Shown one piece after another: positions 8,840 through 17,112 of a DNA stretch of 38,550 nucleotides (position 1 is the stretch's first letter; each line of letters starts with the position of its first letter). The position numbers were made by a program, and so were the translations under genes. Source of the stretch: Nitrospira sp. (GTDB taxonomy: Bacteria; Nitrospirota; Nitrospiria; Nitrospirales; UBA8639). The stretch covers positions 1 to 38,550 of the forward strand of contig JAGQKG010000007.1 of the NCBI GenBank assembly GCA_020430245.1. The letters are read 5' to 3'. The notes under the pieces were generated by a model. The model was not told the origin of the DNA and did not search any database. It saw only the letters and a program-made list of their open reading frames with translations.

Positions 8840-9241
8840 ATGAAGGGATTTCTTATTCGATGTGGGATCACGGGGTTTGCGGTATTGTTGGCAAGCCAGA
8901 TAATCCCTGGTATTGAAATTACAGGGATCGCGCCGGGCATCGCTGCCGTGGTCATTCTTGCCTTTCTCAATTCCATCATCCGTCCCGTTCTTTATCTACT
9001 ATCAGCCCCATTTATTTTCGTCACGTTAGGGCTATTCATGGTTCTCATCAATGGATTTCTCCTCTATCTGGTATCAATTCTGGTCAAAGGATTTATTGTC
9101 TCCGGATTTTGGCCAGCGGTGGGCGGTGCGCTCATTATTAGTCTGGTCAGTGGGATATTAAATCTCTGGATTTCCGAGCAAGGCCGAATAGAAATTGTCA
9201 CGCATCCTTCATCCGGTCGAAAAATTCGTCATATTAATTAA
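8840..9241 (+). CDS. Phage-holin-family (DUF360/YvlD-like) four-helix membrane protein
   Basis: I start at ATG 8840 (MKGFLIRCGITGFAVLLASQ), which matches the family N-terminus; an upstream extension to 8795 has no hydrophobic or conserved content. The 133-residue product has four hydrophobic segments: about 8-22, 28-52 (the PGIAAVVILAFLNSIIRPVL segment with the family NxxIRPxL motif), 55-80 and 88-112. The family is named after mycobacterial phage holins, but most bacterial members are ordinary inner-membrane proteins of unknown role; there are no phage genes nearby. It follows the carotenoid relic and precedes the GAF kinase gene. Confidence 0.8.
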   Translation: MKGFLIRCGITGFAVLLASQIIPGIEITGIAPGIAAVVILAFLNSIIRPVLYLLSAPFIFVTLGLFMVLINGFLLYLVSILVKGFIVSGFWPAVGGALIISLVSGILNLWISEQGRIEIVTHPSSGRKIRHIN

Positions 9242-9384
9242 CGGGACAACTTCTTGGATATTTCATCCTGGCGTTGAGGAGACATTCAGGACTATAGCGG
9301 GCTTGAGAAGGAACACTTCGGCTCTTAACCATCGGTATATCCGACAATTTATTGTGCGCAAATATTCTGAGAGGAAACGCATGC

Positions 9385-11187
9385 ATGTCCAACCGTCTTG
9401 AATCCACACTAGCTACCAAGCAACAAAGTACCCTCCAAAAAATTCTGACCTCCGTGGTCAATGAGGTCGGGATGGAAGCGGTCTTGGTCGCGATTATGAC
9501 TCATGATGGCGGACCATTAGTCGAGCAGGTTTCCCGGGGGTTTTCCCCAAGAGAAGTTCGCGCGATTCTCCGTGCGCTTTCGATGGAGGATTTGAAAAGT
9601 CTCGCCGTCCGTAATGGGATGGGTGGGGAGCTGGAGAGCGTACTCAGAATTCGCATGGTGACTCCTGGGAGCAAGGTCGCGTTGGTCCTTCCATTAAAGT
9701 TTGGCGGCCGAGTGTATGGCACGTTGGTACTGGCCAGGAGAGAAAATTCCGCGCTGACCAAAAGAGAAAAGACGACCCTCTCAACCAGTGTCTCGCATAT
9801 TTCTACAGAATTAAAGAAAGCGGGACTATTTGGTTCCTCTCTGATTTTGAGTAAGCCAGTAGTGGGTAATGAGCCTGTGGCATTGGCTGTGGCGGGGGAA
9901 GAGGGTCATGCGCCCATGGCTCGAACGTATTCGAATGCGGAAGTCCAAGAACGGATTGGGACAATTTTGACAGATGAAGTGGGTGGGGGGCTTGCTGTTG
10001 ATCGTGGCTGGGTTAGTATTTATGACCCTTTGGCTGCGACGCTGGAGGTGTTGGGTGTATTTGGAACTCAGAAACGGGATGTGAGTCCAGGTCAGCTTCT
10101 CTCTTTGGATGATTCCGCTTCTGGGTGGTCGGTTCGTCATCGAAAGCCTCGATGTGACAATAATTTGGCTTCGACCCAAGGGCGGTTTCATGATTATAAG
10201 CAGCTGTATCGAGATCGGTTCGCGTCGACAATTGTGGTTCCTTTTTACGTTAGGGGAAGAGTGGCGGGTACGGTCACGTTAGCATCAAAAACTCCTAATA
10301 ATTTCGATCAAGTTGGGAGCGATTCAAAAAGCCTCGAGGCTATTACCACCAAATTGGTGGAATTGTTTGAAGACCCATCATGTCACCTCTCTGTTATGGA
10401 TGTTGCCCCGGTTCAACCGGAACAACCTGCTCTCAAAGGGCAGGTGCCTGTTGCTCCACCGGAGGGAGGGGATGTACGTAAGGAAGAGCGACGTGCCGCC
10501 CTGCATGAAGTGAGCTCGTTTCTGGCCACAGAAATCCGTGAGCCTATTGGGTTTATTAGAGCTCAGCTAGAGGAAATTACAACCGACGCCGACCTTGATT
10601 TCGATTCGCAAACCCGGGTGGAAAATGCCATGCGGGATATGATTCGTATTGAAACAGTATTAAATGAGATTCTGGACTTTGCTAAACCGTTGGAACTTGA
10701 TCGAAAGATGTGCAGGGTTCAGGATTTATTGGATAAGGCTTTTTCGTTGGTGTCCACGGACATTCGCGTCAATCGGATTGAGGTCATCAAAAAAGTGCCG
10801 GCTCGGTTGGCCCAGGTCCGGTGGGATGAAGTAAAAATGCAACATGTTTTCCTGTGTATTTTTAAAAATGCTATTGAAGCCATGTCTCCAGGAGGGCATT
10901 TGCGGGTGGAAGTCATGCTCACCAGAGCCCGAAAGCCGGAGCTTCAGATAATTATTGCCAATGATGGAGTGCCCATTCCGGACGAATTTGTGGATAAGGT
11001 GTTTGAGCCTTATTTTACCACAAAGCGATCAGGGACTGGATTGGGTTTGGCGACCGTGAAAAAGGTCGTTGAGGAGCATCAGGGTCAGATCAGTATTGCG
11101 AGTGAGCCGGATAAAGGAACGACGGTCACTATGCTCATGCCAGCCCCACGACCAAGAACTCCGTATCGGCCACGTCGTCCAGCTTGA
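9385..11187 (+). CDS. GAF-GAF sensor kinase-like protein with phosphoacceptor His replaced by Thr
   Basis: Start is ATG 9385, with GAGAGGAAA eight bases upstream; an overlapping ATG at 9381 is in another frame. The 600-residue product has an N-terminal GAF-like domain (about 10-150), a second GAF domain (about 175-345, ending VVPFYVRGRVAGTVTLASK), a Pro-rich linker, a HisKA-like helix and a C-terminal HATPase. The ATPase region shows the N-box (FKNAIEAM), a G1-like NDGVPIP, the F-box FEPYFTTK and G2 GTGLGLA. In the dimerisation helix the usual AHEIRNP reads ATEIREP, with Thr at residue 382 (codon ACA 10528-10530). The only nearby His is H374 in LHEV. There is no transmembrane segment, so it is cytoplasmic. 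It could be a non-phosphorylating ATPase sensor, or could use H374. The C-terminal tail is Arg/Pro-rich. Confidence 0.85.
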   Translation: MSNRLESTLATKQQSTLQKILTSVVNEVGMEAVLVAIMTHDGGPLVEQVSRGFSPREVRAILRALSMEDLKSLAVRNGMGGELESVLRIRMVTPGSKVALVLPLKFGGRVYGTLVLARRENSALTKREKTTLSTSVSHISTELKKAGLFGSSLILSKPVVGNEPVALAVAGEEGHAPMARTYSNAEVQERIGTILTDEVGGGLAVDRGWVSIYDPLAATLEVLGVFGTQKRDVSPGQLLSLDDSASGWSVRHRKPRCDNNLASTQGRFHDYKQLYRDRFASTIVVPFYVRGRVAGTVTLASKTPNNFDQVGSDSKSLEAITTKLVELFEDPSCHLSVMDVAPVQPEQPALKGQVPVAPPEGGDVRKEERRAALHEVSSFLATEIREPIGFIRAQLEEITTDADLDFDSQTRVENAMRDMIRIETVLNEILDFAKPLELDRKMCRVQDLLDKAFSLVSTDIRVNRIEVIKKVPARLAQVRWDEVKMQHVFLCIFKNAIEAMSPGGHLRVEVMLTRARKPELQIIIANDGVPIPDEFVDKVFEPYFTTKRSGTGLGLATVKKVVEEHQGQISIASEPDKGTTVTMLMPAPRPRTPYRPRRPA

Positions 11188-11253
11188 TTGGACCATAGGA
11201 ATGTACCTGAAGCTGGGCCAATTTGAAATTTTAGCCATTTTTGGTGGGCAAGC

Positions 11254-11282
11254 TTGACACTACCGGTCAATCTGAATAAGAT
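11254..11282 (+). promoter_or_regulatory. Sigma-70 promoter with an overlapping inverted repeat
   Basis: TTGACA (11254-11259), 17-base spacer, TAAGAT (11277-11282). The -35 is perfect consensus. TTGAC (11254-11258) and GTCAA (11266-11270) form an inverted repeat with a seven-base gap covering the -35, a possible repressor site. The promoter points to the secreted protein gene at 11372, leaving a leader of about 80 bases. Confidence 0.6.
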
Positions 11283-11371
11283 CGCTTTTTCTATTTGAAT
11301 AACTCGGGCAATGGACATATCCAGACCATTTTCTATTGTTAACCAGTCTTAACCAACAAAGGAGCGGTCTT

Positions 11372-11725
11372 ATGAAAGGGATTGGAATTTTTCTTGGAAC
11401 GGTGGGTGCTAGCACCTTCGCCCTATCAATGGCCTTTGCTAATCCAGGGTTGTTGCCAGCCCACCCGGGGTATCCGGCTGCTGGGAAGTCTCCGGTGACC
11501 GGTCAACCTACCGCCAATGACCCTGGCCAAACGAATGTAGGAGGAGAGACAAGTCTGTTGTCTTCTCAAGGATTTGGTAGCAAAGCTGCTAAGAATGACG
11601 TTAGTGATCCTAATCGGGCGCGGATCCAAAAGTCGGCGGGGGCCGGTCGCTTGCCTGAAGTTGAAGGTCCGCTCAACAAAATTACCCCGAATCCAGCTGG
11701 GGCCAAATCGACTGTTATTAAGTAA
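11372..11725 (+). CDS. Small secreted protein of unknown function
   Basis: The start is ATG 11372 with AAAGGAG nine bases upstream. The 117-residue product has a Sec signal peptide (MKGIGIFLGTVGASTFALSM, then AFA-NPG as the likely cleavage site). The mature part is rich in Gly, Pro, Ala, Ser and Asn (LLPAHPGYPAAGKSPVTGQ...) with no Cys and no predicted helix-forming block, so it is likely a disordered or surface-associated protein. It has its own promoter at 11254 and a strong terminator at 11757, so it is a monocistronic unit and probably well expressed. No family is recognised. Confidence 0.75.
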   Translation: MKGIGIFLGTVGASTFALSMAFANPGLLPAHPGYPAAGKSPVTGQPTANDPGQTNVGGETSLLSSQGFGSKAAKNDVSDPNRARIQKSAGAGRLPEVEGPLNKITPNPAGAKSTVIK

Positions 11726-11756
11726 TTTCATTTTTGCAGTTTGAATACTTCGGGAG

Positions 11757-11785
11757 AAGGGTGCCATTACTGGCACCCTTTTTTT
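11757..11785 (+). terminator. Rho-independent terminator
   Basis: Stem AAGGGTGCC (11757-11765) and GGCACCCTT (11772-11780), loop ATTACT, followed by a T run to 11785. It lies 30 bases after the stop codon of the small secreted protein gene. Confidence 0.9.
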
Positions 11786-11883
11786 GTATGGCTTATTTTA
11801 TCCCCATCATTTTTCATAATCTGCTCATACCTCGTTCCATGGTTTTTTCACTTTCAACATCAACAAATTAGCCTGGACTTGCC

Positions 11884-12951
11884 GTGAACAGGATAGAGAC
11901 GGAGCTTGGCAATGCCTTAAAAGCTAAAATTCGAACGCAAGGGCCAATGACCTTCAGGGACTTTATGGCTGCGGCTTTATATGATGAAGCTATGGGATTT
12001 TATGCAAGAGCACCAAGGATTGGGAGTCCTGATGGGCCGTTTGATACCAATGCAAAATTCCAGGCTTTCGCATATGCCATGGCCAAAGCCATCATTTATG
12101 CCGAGAAGGCATTGGGTTTTCCCCTACGGATCTTGGAATTAGGTGGGGGAACAGGCCAGTTGGGGAAAAATATCATCTTTTTTCTTGAAAATGCTCATGA
12201 ATACCTAGTTCTGGACCCAAGTCCAGGTTTGCGAGCCAAACAAAAGCAAAGAGGATTGCATGCAATCAAAGACATTGACTGCTTACCTCCAGGACCGACC
12301 TTTGTGTTTGGAAACGAAGTGCTTGATGCGTTGCCTGTTCATCGAGTAATGGGTATGGGCGATGAGGAACCGTTGGAATTGTATGTGGATCTTGATGAGG
12401 ATGGAGAGTTTTGTGAACAACCGAACCCCCTTTCAACCATGAAATTAGTCGAGCGGTTGAGTGGCGATAGGGTACAGCTTGGGCGAGGGCAAGTCGCAGA
12501 AATTTGTTTGGAGTTGAAGCCCCTCCTTAAAAGCATAGGGAGGGTTGTGGATCCAGGGTATGTGATTTTTGTTGACTATGGTGATCGCGCATCAAATTTA
12601 TATTCACATCGGCATAGAAATGGGACTCTTCGTTCTTATTATCACCAGCAACATGCGTATGACCCGTTTTTTGCTGTGGGCCAACAAGATTTAACGGCTG
12701 ATGTGGATTATACCGCTGTATACGTCATCGCAGAAGAGGTGGGTTTTGAGGTAGAGGAGCCTGTCTCACAAGCAACATGGCTGCGAAATCTGGGAATTAT
12801 GGATTATAAAGGGACTACAGGTGATAGACAGTCTGATCAAGAAGAGGTTGATGTGCTCACTAGGCCAGCTGGTTTGGGGAGCGCCTTTGATGTTCTCATA
12901 TTCAAAACAAAGGGTCTTCCTGAGGGACCAGGTCTCCAACCAGTTTCATAA
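11884..12951 (+). CDS. SAM-dependent methyltransferase, MidA/NDUFAF7 family
   Basis: A 355-residue protein of the PF02636 (Methyltransf_28) family. The N-terminus has the typical GPMTFRDFMAAALYDEAMGF motif (residues 20-39). The SAM-binding motif I is LELGGGTGQLG (about 83-93), and LVLDPSPGLR (about 110) is motif II. FGNEVLDALPVHR (about 142-154) is the characteristic family motif with the Asn-Glu-x-x-Asp core. VIFVDYGDRASNLY (about 227-240) is also well conserved. The mitochondrial homologue methylates an Arg of complex I subunit NDUFS2; bacterial substrates are unknown. Start is GTG 11884, with no clear Shine-Dalgarno. It follows the terminator at 11757, so it is independently transcribed. 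Confidence 0.88.
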   Translation: MNRIETELGNALKAKIRTQGPMTFRDFMAAALYDEAMGFYARAPRIGSPDGPFDTNAKFQAFAYAMAKAIIYAEKALGFPLRILELGGGTGQLGKNIIFFLENAHEYLVLDPSPGLRAKQKQRGLHAIKDIDCLPPGPTFVFGNEVLDALPVHRVMGMGDEEPLELYVDLDEDGEFCEQPNPLSTMKLVERLSGDRVQLGRGQVAEICLELKPLLKSIGRVVDPGYVIFVDYGDRASNLYSHRHRNGTLRSYYHQQHAYDPFFAVGQQDLTADVDYTAVYVIAEEVGFEVEEPVSQATWLRNLGIMDYKGTTGDRQSDQEEVDVLTRPAGLGSAFDVLIFKTKGLPEGPGLQPVS

Positions 12952-13259
12952 ATGATACTGTCAAAATATCCACTAGCCATGTCCAAATCTCACCATATTT
13001 TTCTTTGGACGGACATAGGTGAAGGGAAATAGGAATAGGTTGAGAGAAAAGTCAAACACGTAAATATTTTAAAAATGAACAAGATGCCTAATTTGTAGCC
13101 ACTGTTTTCAGAGCACACAAAATGTATGTTCCCTCTATTTTTTTATCACAAAATATTGTAGACTCCAAAAATTCATTCGATTATCTAGTGATCTCCTTTC
13201 ATTTTCTGCAATCATACACACCTAATTAATTGGTGCTTTTCGAGATATCACGTGGTGCG

Positions 13260-13274
13260 TGGCACGCGTGATGC
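13260..13274 (+). promoter_or_regulatory. Sigma-54 promoter upstream of the zinc-ribbon protein
   Basis: TGGCAC-GCGTG-ATGC (13260-13274): the invariant GG (13261-13262) and GC (13273-13274) are separated by exactly ten bases, and only one position departs from TGGCAC-N5-TTGC. Transcription would start about 13286, leaving a 45-base leader with a strong ribosome binding site before ATG 13332. I see no GTTAAC palindrome upstream, so a different activator is likely. Confidence 0.65.
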
Positions 13275-13331
13275 AGTGACTCACCTGTTGAGAAGAGTGG
13301 GAAGCAGGAGGCTTTCAAAGGAGGGAGAGTT

Positions 13332-13562
13332 ATGAAGTGTGTACGATGTAATGGGCTTATGGTGGTTGATGATTGTCTGGACATTAAGGGAGCGATGGGT
13401 GAACTTTGGATTAAAGCGTATCGATGTATTATGTGTGGGAACCTGATGGATCCCGTTATTAATCATCATCGCACTGATGGTCCAGTTCAAGCGCAGGTTA
13501 TTCCATTTCGTAAGCGGCTACGGAGAGCTCCACGGACTCCTGTTGCTCGATTGACGGCCTGA
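13332..13562 (+). CDS. Small zinc-ribbon protein
   Basis: A 76-residue protein starting at ATG 13332 behind AAAGGAGGGAGA, an excellent ribosome binding site. It has two CxxC knuckles, C3/C6 (CVRC) and C32/C35 (CIMC), separated by 25 residues: a rubredoxin-like or zinc-ribbon layout. The second knuckle is followed by GNLMDPVI. The C-terminal third is basic (FRKRLRRAPRTPVAR), suggesting nucleic acid contact or a disordered tail. Function unknown. The sigma-54 promoter at 13260 implies that expression responds to a specific stress or nutrient signal. The gene stands alone, with a hairpin shortly downstream. Confidence 0.8.
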   Translation: MKCVRCNGLMVVDDCLDIKGAMGELWIKAYRCIMCGNLMDPVINHHRTDGPVQAQVIPFRKRLRRAPRTPVARLTA

Positions 13563-13589
13563 AAAGGCGGAATGAAAATTTTGAAAATC

Positions 13590-13626
13590 CGGTGTGCCTT
13601 GGGAGTAACACATCTCCCAGGCACCG
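13590..13626 (+). terminator. Imperfect hairpin after the zinc-ribbon gene
   Basis: CGGTG-TG-CCTTGGGAG pairs with CTCCCAGGCACCG across an eight-base loop, with bulges. It starts 27 bases after the stop codon. There is no T run, so this may be a weak terminator or a 3'-stabilising stem. Confidence 0.4.
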
Positions 13627-14173
13627 ATTGACTTCTGGCTCAGGGTGAAATTCGCATGCTCCTCTGTGACAGGGATGTGTTACCAAAATAGATCAGTATT
13701 CTGGTTCTTCTGACGTTTTTGAGGTGGGTTCGTTTAGGAATAATTTTCTTATTCACACGACCTTCGGTATTGTGCTTTCCTCGAACCTCTGCCAATCTTC
13801 ATCTGCAATTATTCTGGCATGACTGCTTGAGTCTGTCTGACAATTCTTGCTTAAATTAACCGTAGAACATATTCCATAGGGTTTACGAGATTTCTCCAAG
13901 ACCGCATTTAAGCATGCTGGCCGGTGTCCCTCTCTTTGCCTGAGCATTCCTATCTGTCTGTAAATCTCTTTTTTCCTGCTGAATGGGGCTTGTGGAACAT
14001 TCAATTGCCAACCTTGATAGACTATAGGTTTTAAGAAGTCTCAAAATGACCTAAGTGCTCAACGCAGGGGCGTATAGTTTTATTACGATCTAATCTTAGG
14101 ACAGTTTTGGTAATTTCCTTCCCGTTCCCGACCACATGATCGATGTCCTGATATAGATGGAGTCTTCCTGTTT
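13627..14173. other. Intergenic stretch without a recognisable gene
   Basis: Between the zinc-ribbon gene hairpin and the SLC13 permease I see no supported gene, repeat or RNA. A minus-strand frame around 13753-14004 uses a TTG start, has no ribosome binding site and no recognisable protein character. Confidence 0.5.
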
Positions 14174-15994
14174 GTGAACAGTGACCACCTCTTTTTCCTG
14201 GGCCTATTGGGAATCCTGTTGGTATTCTTTATCTGGGAACGATGGCGCTATGACTTGGTTGCCCTTACTGCCTTGCTTCTCTCAACGGTGTTGGGGTTCG
14301 TTCCCTCTGAAGAGGCATTTTTAGGGTTTGGTCATCCTGCAGTCGTCACCGTGGCGGCCGTGTTAATTATCAGTCGTGGATTGAGTAACGCGGGGGGCGT
14401 GGAAATTCTCACGCGTTTTGTTAGGGGTGTCACGTCTTCTTCCCCCTCTCTCCATGTGGCCGTCTTGTCCTCCCTGGGGGGATTGATTTCAACCTTCATG
14501 AATAATGTGGGAGCACTGGCCTTATTAATGCCAGTGGCTATTCAATCTTCTGTCGAAGTCAAGCGATCCCCCGCTATCGTTTTAATGCCCCTGGCGTTTG
14601 GAACGATTTTGGGCGGTATGGTTACGCTGATCGGAACACCTCCTAATATCATTGTGGCCCATTTCCGCGCAGAGGTTGCCGGCAAGCCATTTGGAATGTT
14701 CGACTTCACTCCTGTGGGAGGAGTCGTGGCCTTTGTGGGAATTCTCTTTGTGGCCCTTGTGGGTTGGCGGCTCCTTCCCGTTGCTCGACGCTCTCAAAAT
14801 GCTCCACAGGACTTGTTTTCGATACAGGAATACTTAACAGAAGTCGAAGTGCCTGAAAATTCCAAAGCGATAGGCAAGTCTTTGTCAGAGCTTGAAATGG
14901 CCACAGAGGATTCCGATGCATTAATTATTGGCCTGGTGCGGGGTGACCAATCTATTCGGGGAGCGGCTTGGAGGGAACACATTCAAGTCGGTGATGTCCT
15001 CATTCTTGAAGCGGGCCCACAAGGCATTAATAAATTTGTGTCTACATTGGGCTTAAAGTTAACGGGAACCCAGCCAAAGGAAGAAGTTCAGGATTCTGAA
15101 CCAAAGCCACCTGCCGGCAAGAATGAAGATATGCTGTTGGAGGCTGTTGTGCCTCCTGATCGTTCGTGGTTGGTTGGGCGGCTGGCGGGTTCTTTGAAAC
15201 TGCGAAGTCGGTTTGGGATTAACTTATTAGGGGCATCCCGCCAAGGGACTCCCTATCGGGGTCGCCTGCGGGAATTTCGGTTTAAAGCCGGAGATGTGCT
15301 TCTGTTGCAAGGGGAAAAGGAGCGGGTCTTGGAAGTGATTGGTTTGCTTGGATGTCTTCCCTTGGCCGAGCGAGGACTCCAATTGGGAAAGCCTGGACAG
15401 GCATCTTTGGCTATTGGGTTATTTGCCGTGGCATTGGGAAGTGCCATATCAGGCTTGGCATCACTTCCGATTGCTTTGATTTGTGCCGCGCTAGGGATGG
15501 TGCTGTTAAACATCGTTTCTCCGAGAGATGTGTATCTAACCGTTGATTGGCCGGTCCTGGTGTTGTTGGGGGCTATGATTCCTATTGGGCGAGCGCTGGA
15601 ACAAAGTGGAACAACGACCGTCTTAGCGGGGTATTTGGTCACTGTGACGGAAGGGTTTCCTCCGATTATGCTCTTAGCCCTCATCATGGTCTTGACGATG
15701 ACGTTGTCAGATGTCATGAATAATGCCGCGACGGCAGTTGTGATGGCCCCATTGAGCGTGGCTGTGTCCCAGTATCTTGGTGTCGATGCTGATCCGTTTC
15801 TCATGGCGGTGGCTATCGGGGCTTCGTGTGCATTTTTGACTCCAATTGGTCACCAAAATAATTTGTTGGTCATGGGACCCGGAGGATATCGATTTGGGGA
15901 CTACTGGCGGATAGGGTTGCCCTTAGAACTTTTAATCCTCATGGTCTCCCTTCCCCTATTGGTCTACATGTGGCCTTTAACGGGTCAAGGGTAA
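14174..15994 (+). CDS. SLC13/DASS-type permease with two RCK_C (TrkA-C) domains
   Basis: A 606-residue inner-membrane transporter. Hydrophobic segments lie in two blocks, about residues 5-200 and 415-600. The paired family motifs are STFMNNVGALALLMPVA with LIGTPPNIIV in the first half, and LSDVMNNAATAVVMAPLSVA with TPIGHQNNLLVMGPGGY in the second half. These are the Asn/Pro-containing substrate/Na+ hairpins of the SLC13 family. Between the blocks are two RCK_C-like beta domains (about 215-300 and 315-400, each ending VGDVLILEAGP or AGDVLLLQGEK). Substrates in the family include dicarboxylates, sulfate and other anions; sequence alone does not decide. Start is GTG 14174. The K+ channel gene follows by 26 bp on the same strand, so they form a probable operon. 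Confidence 0.9.
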   Translation: MNSDHLFFLGLLGILLVFFIWERWRYDLVALTALLLSTVLGFVPSEEAFLGFGHPAVVTVAAVLIISRGLSNAGGVEILTRFVRGVTSSSPSLHVAVLSSLGGLISTFMNNVGALALLMPVAIQSSVEVKRSPAIVLMPLAFGTILGGMVTLIGTPPNIIVAHFRAEVAGKPFGMFDFTPVGGVVAFVGILFVALVGWRLLPVARRSQNAPQDLFSIQEYLTEVEVPENSKAIGKSLSELEMATEDSDALIIGLVRGDQSIRGAAWREHIQVGDVLILEAGPQGINKFVSTLGLKLTGTQPKEEVQDSEPKPPAGKNEDMLLEAVVPPDRSWLVGRLAGSLKLRSRFGINLLGASRQGTPYRGRLREFRFKAGDVLLLQGEKERVLEVIGLLGCLPLAERGLQLGKPGQASLAIGLFAVALGSAISGLASLPIALICAALGMVLLNIVSPRDVYLTVDWPVLVLLGAMIPIGRALEQSGTTTVLAGYLVTVTEGFPPIMLLALIMVLTMTLSDVMNNAATAVVMAPLSVAVSQYLGVDADPFLMAVAIGASCAFLTPIGHQNNLLVMGPGGYRFGDYWRIGLPLELLILMVSLPLLVYMWPLTGQG

Positions 15995-16020
15995 CGGGTT
16001 TCTAGAAACAAGAGGAAAAA

Positions 16021-17094
16021 GTGGCTTCCTTATTCCGAACCCATTCTTCCCGAAAGGCCTCCCGCCTCTTTTTTAAGCGTGTGGTCTACATGCCCACCGA
16101 CCTTGATCCGTTTCGCACCCTTCTGAGCCGGGTTATTTTGGTAGCAATGTTGTTTTGTTTCTTGACGGGGATACTTTGGTTGGATCGAAACGGCCTCAAG
16201 GATCAAATAGATGGGGAGATCTCATTTTCAGATGTGATTTATTTCACGATGGTCACAGTAACGACGGTCGGCTACGGGGACATTGTGCCGGTCACCACGC
16301 GCGCGCGTCTGATTGATGCATTGGTCGTCACGCCGGTTCGCATCTTTCTTTGGGTCATTTTTTTAGGGACCGCTTATCAATTGGCGTTCAGGCAATTTAC
16401 CGAGGTATTTCGCATGGCAAAACTCCAGAGGTCTCTCGATCACCATGTCGTCATTTGCGGGTTCGGGCATACCGGATACTCGACCGTCAAAGAACTGCTC
16501 GCCAAGGGCACAAACCCTGACCATATCCTGGTTATTGATCCCGGCGAGGAACGAGTACGCATCGCGGGAGAGTTAGGAGTCGTGGCACTTCGAGGTGATG
16601 CCACGCAGGAAGGACTGTTGAAATTTGGTGCGTTCCTCAATGAAGCCAAAGCCGTCATTATTGCCGCCGGGCGCGATGATACCAATGCCCTCATTTTGTT
16701 AACCGTCCGGAATTTGAATTCCCGTTGCCGGGTGATTGTCAGTGCGAAGGAAGAAGAAAACGTCAAACTGTTTCGGCAGGGTGGGGCGCAAACCATTATT
16801 TCCCCGGCAACGTATGGCGGATATATGTTAGCCGCTGCGGTGGACCAACAATATTTGGCGGATTACTTAGAAGATTTTTTAACAGCGGGGGGAAAAGTCA
16901 ATATCCAGGAGCGAATAGTGGAGAAGCAGGATATCGGAAAGACCGCGTCGGATCTACAGCCGGATGTGCTACTACGGGTGTATCGACAAGGAACAATTAT
17001 TTCTCCCTGGGAATTTCAAAAAAACCATACACTGGAACAGGGCGACGTCATGTTATTGTTTAAACCGGTTTCGAGTGAGACGACTTCTTCTTGA
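16021..17094 (+). CDS. Two-helix K+ channel with RCK (TrkA-N/C) gating domain
   Basis: A 357-residue ligand-gated potassium channel of the MthK/Kch layout. There are two transmembrane helices (about 36-54 and 100-122) around the pore loop with selectivity filter TTVGYGD (81-87). The following RCK_N domain has the Rossmann motif GFGHTG (147-152) and ends with a RCK_C domain near 280-350. Start is GTG 16021 with AGAGGA four bases upstream; ATG 16090 is an alternative that would remove a basic N-terminal tail. It lies 26 bp after the SLC13-type permease, which also has RCK_C domains, suggesting joint control by the same small ligand (nucleotide or cation). It converges with the TauE-family gene, 18 bp apart. 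Confidence 0.92.
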   Translation: MASLFRTHSSRKASRLFFKRVVYMPTDLDPFRTLLSRVILVAMLFCFLTGILWLDRNGLKDQIDGEISFSDVIYFTMVTVTTVGYGDIVPVTTRARLIDALVVTPVRIFLWVIFLGTAYQLAFRQFTEVFRMAKLQRSLDHHVVICGFGHTGYSTVKELLAKGTNPDHILVIDPGEERVRIAGELGVVALRGDATQEGLLKFGAFLNEAKAVIIAAGRDDTNALILLTVRNLNSRCRVIVSAKEEENVKLFRQGGAQTIISPATYGGYMLAAAVDQQYLADYLEDFLTAGGKVNIQERIVEKQDIGKTASDLQPDVLLRVYRQGTIISPWEFQKNHTLEQGDVMLLFKPVSSETTSS

Positions 17095-17112
17095 ATGAGG
17101 TCCATCTTATCT

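Noticed and set aside
13218-13234. CACC-TAATTAATT-GGTG repeat near the sigma-54 promoter at 13260
   Set aside because: Only partly palindromic and too close to the promoter for an ordinary upstream activator site.
13753-14004. A minus-strand frame of 83 codons in the intergenic gap
   Set aside because: TTG start, no ribosome binding site, no signal peptide or domain, and composition unlike the neighbouring genes.
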